A DNA stretch of 6,553 nucleotides from JAZKFT01 sp043760535 (GTDB lineage: Bacteria; Bacteroidota; Bacteroidia; Chitinophagales; Chitinophagaceae), in contig JAYUOV010000035.1 of the NCBI GenBank assembly GCA_043760535.1, forward strand, positions 1 to 6,553, in the 5' to 3' direction. The notes below the pieces were generated by a model. That model was not told the DNA's origin. It did no database searches and saw only the letters and a program-made list of their open reading frames with translations. This document shows positions 5,697 to 6,553 of the stretch, piece by piece. The position numbers were made by a program, and so were the translations under genes. Positions within the stretch are counted from its first letter, which is position 1; every line of letters starts with the position of its first letter.

Positions 5697-6553
5697 TCAA
5701 AAGCATTTTTAAATCAGCATCGCTCACAGTAAGCAAACCAACCTTTGGCAATCGCTTTGTTAATTCTTTCCAGTTGGCATCTTTGGCATAAATTCTTTGC
5801 AGCATGGCAGCGGCTTTTTTTACTTCTTTATTATTGGCCAAAGTAATGGCGGTCCAGTATTGCATCTCAAGATTATTGGGGAACATTTTCATGGCGGCAC
5901 TGTATTCTTCCATTGCCAATTTCATATTGTTTTTCTCCACGGCGAGGTCGCCGTTGCTCATGTGTTCGTAGGCACGGAAGAGGCGTAGCAGGCGATTCAT
6001 TTCTTTTAGTGGTGCTGCATTATCATCTACCCTTAAATCAATTAATCTTTCATCCCATGGCTTGCCTTCGCTGTGGCCAGCTACTACTAGAATTGCTGCG
6101 GATTGTTTGCCCCGGATATCGCCGCCTACGGCTTCTGCGGCGTTTAATGCTATCAGTACCCTTTCGGCTAAAGGCTTTCCTGCACTAGCTTTAAAGGCCT
6201 TGCTCATAGCAGGGCACACTTTATTATTCAGCATCATATTACTTTGTACACTGTAATTTTTACCTATTATATGCGAGGCGTAATTAATACATTTTTTACC
6301 CGTATGGGCTGCTACATTTCCGTTGGTATCTATCATGGCTAACTGTCTAACATCACGGCCTTCGTCTTGCAGTAGTAGCAATTCTAAAGCTTCTTTTGCT
6401 GTCTTGCCCTGCTTCATTAATTCAAGGCCTTTTGGGCCATAAGATTTTAACACAAATGATTGTGTGGCCACTACGCCCACACCGCCTTCGCCCCAGCTTA
6501 CTGCTGTACCTACACTAAACCAATGGCTCTGTACACCCACGGCCATTTCACCC
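5692..6553 (-). CDS. DUF1028 family protein (Ntn-hydrolase-like) with TPR-like C-terminus, 5' end outside the window
   Basis: The minus-strand frame is open to the window end; the residues before the first visible Met (6546) read Gly-Glu, matching the family's GEM/L-AVGVQSH block, so that Met is internal and the true start lies beyond 6553. Counting from that Met, family landmarks are VQSHWFSVG (6-14), ATQSF (27-31), AAHTG (79-83), QSNMM (101-105), GGDIRGKQSAAILVV (141-155) and DLRVDD (170-175). The family has an Ntn-hydrolase-like fold; its substrate is not settled, and the N-terminal residues important for activity are not visible here. Residues about 190-262 look TPR-like (AYEHMSNGDLA, AMEEYSAAMKMFPNN, YWTAITLANN, RIYAKDANWKEL), a tail seen in many family members. 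The gene converges on the permease gene, with 5 bp between stop codons. Confidence 0.9.
   Translation of the reverse strand, partial: GEMAVGVQSHWFSVGTAVSWGEGGVGVVATQSFVLKSYGPKGLELMKQGKTAKEALELLLLQDEGRDVRQLAMIDTNGNVAAHTGKKCINYASHIIGKNYSVQSNMMLNNKVCPAMSKAFKASAGKPLAERVLIALNAAEAVGGDIRGKQSAAILVVAGHSEGKPWDERLIDLRVDDNAAPLKEMNRLLRLFRAYEHMSNGDLAVEKNNMKLAMEEYSAAMKMFPNNLEMQYWTAITLANNKEVKKAAAMLQRIYAKDANWKELTKRLPKVGLLTVSDADLKMLLK

Noticed and set aside
5913..6188. 91-residue plus-strand frame opposite the DUF1028 gene
   Set aside because: It is a shadow of a well-conserved family gene on the other strand, with no family motif of its own.
1..6553. CRISPR array, defence system or insertion sequence with terminal repeats
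   Set aside because: No regularly spaced repeats, no transposase or defence genes, and no terminal inverted repeats with target duplications could be seen.

Overview
The window looks like chromosomal DNA from a member of the Bacteroidota, most likely a Chitinophagaceae-type organism. The reasons are the AT-rich intergenic DNA, the lack of clear Shine-Dalgarno sites, TTG start codons, -33/-7 promoter candidates of the TTTG / TAnnTTTG type, a tRNA gene with no encoded CCA, and protein families typical of that phylum. The assignment is an inference from these features; no marker gene that would fix the genus is present.

Left part (1-598): a relic-like region. A short minus-strand reading frame resembles only the N-terminal arm-binding domain of a Bacteroidota tyrosine recombinase. 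It lies just beyond the 3' end of a tRNA-Arg(UCU) gene, a classic integration site, and a strong bidirectional hairpin terminator sits between the two. Bases 1-60 hold one copy of a diverged, GC-rich repeat whose second, inverted copy is in the intergenic gap near 2535-2592.

Middle part (599-2879): a DnaQ-like exonuclease fused to a GIY-YIG (UvrC/Cho-type) nuclease, probably a DNA repair or processing enzyme. It is followed on the same strand by a small lipoprotein of unknown function with a possible terminator behind it. Then comes a 434-bp gap without a gene, carrying the second repeat copy.

Right part (2880-6553): an ABC transporter ATPase and a large polytopic membrane protein on the same strand, which together probably form an ABC-2-type exporter although 284 bp separate them. 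Facing them, and meeting the permease tail to tail with only 5 bp between stop codons, is the 3' part of a DUF1028 (Ntn-hydrolase-like) gene with a TPR-like C-terminal tail. Its 5' end lies outside the window.

Most of the window is ordinary housekeeping or accessory chromosome. The parts that deserve attention are the inverted pair of dispersed-repeat copies, the decayed integrase at the tRNA, and the apparent loss of the UvrC-type cysteine cluster in the nuclease.
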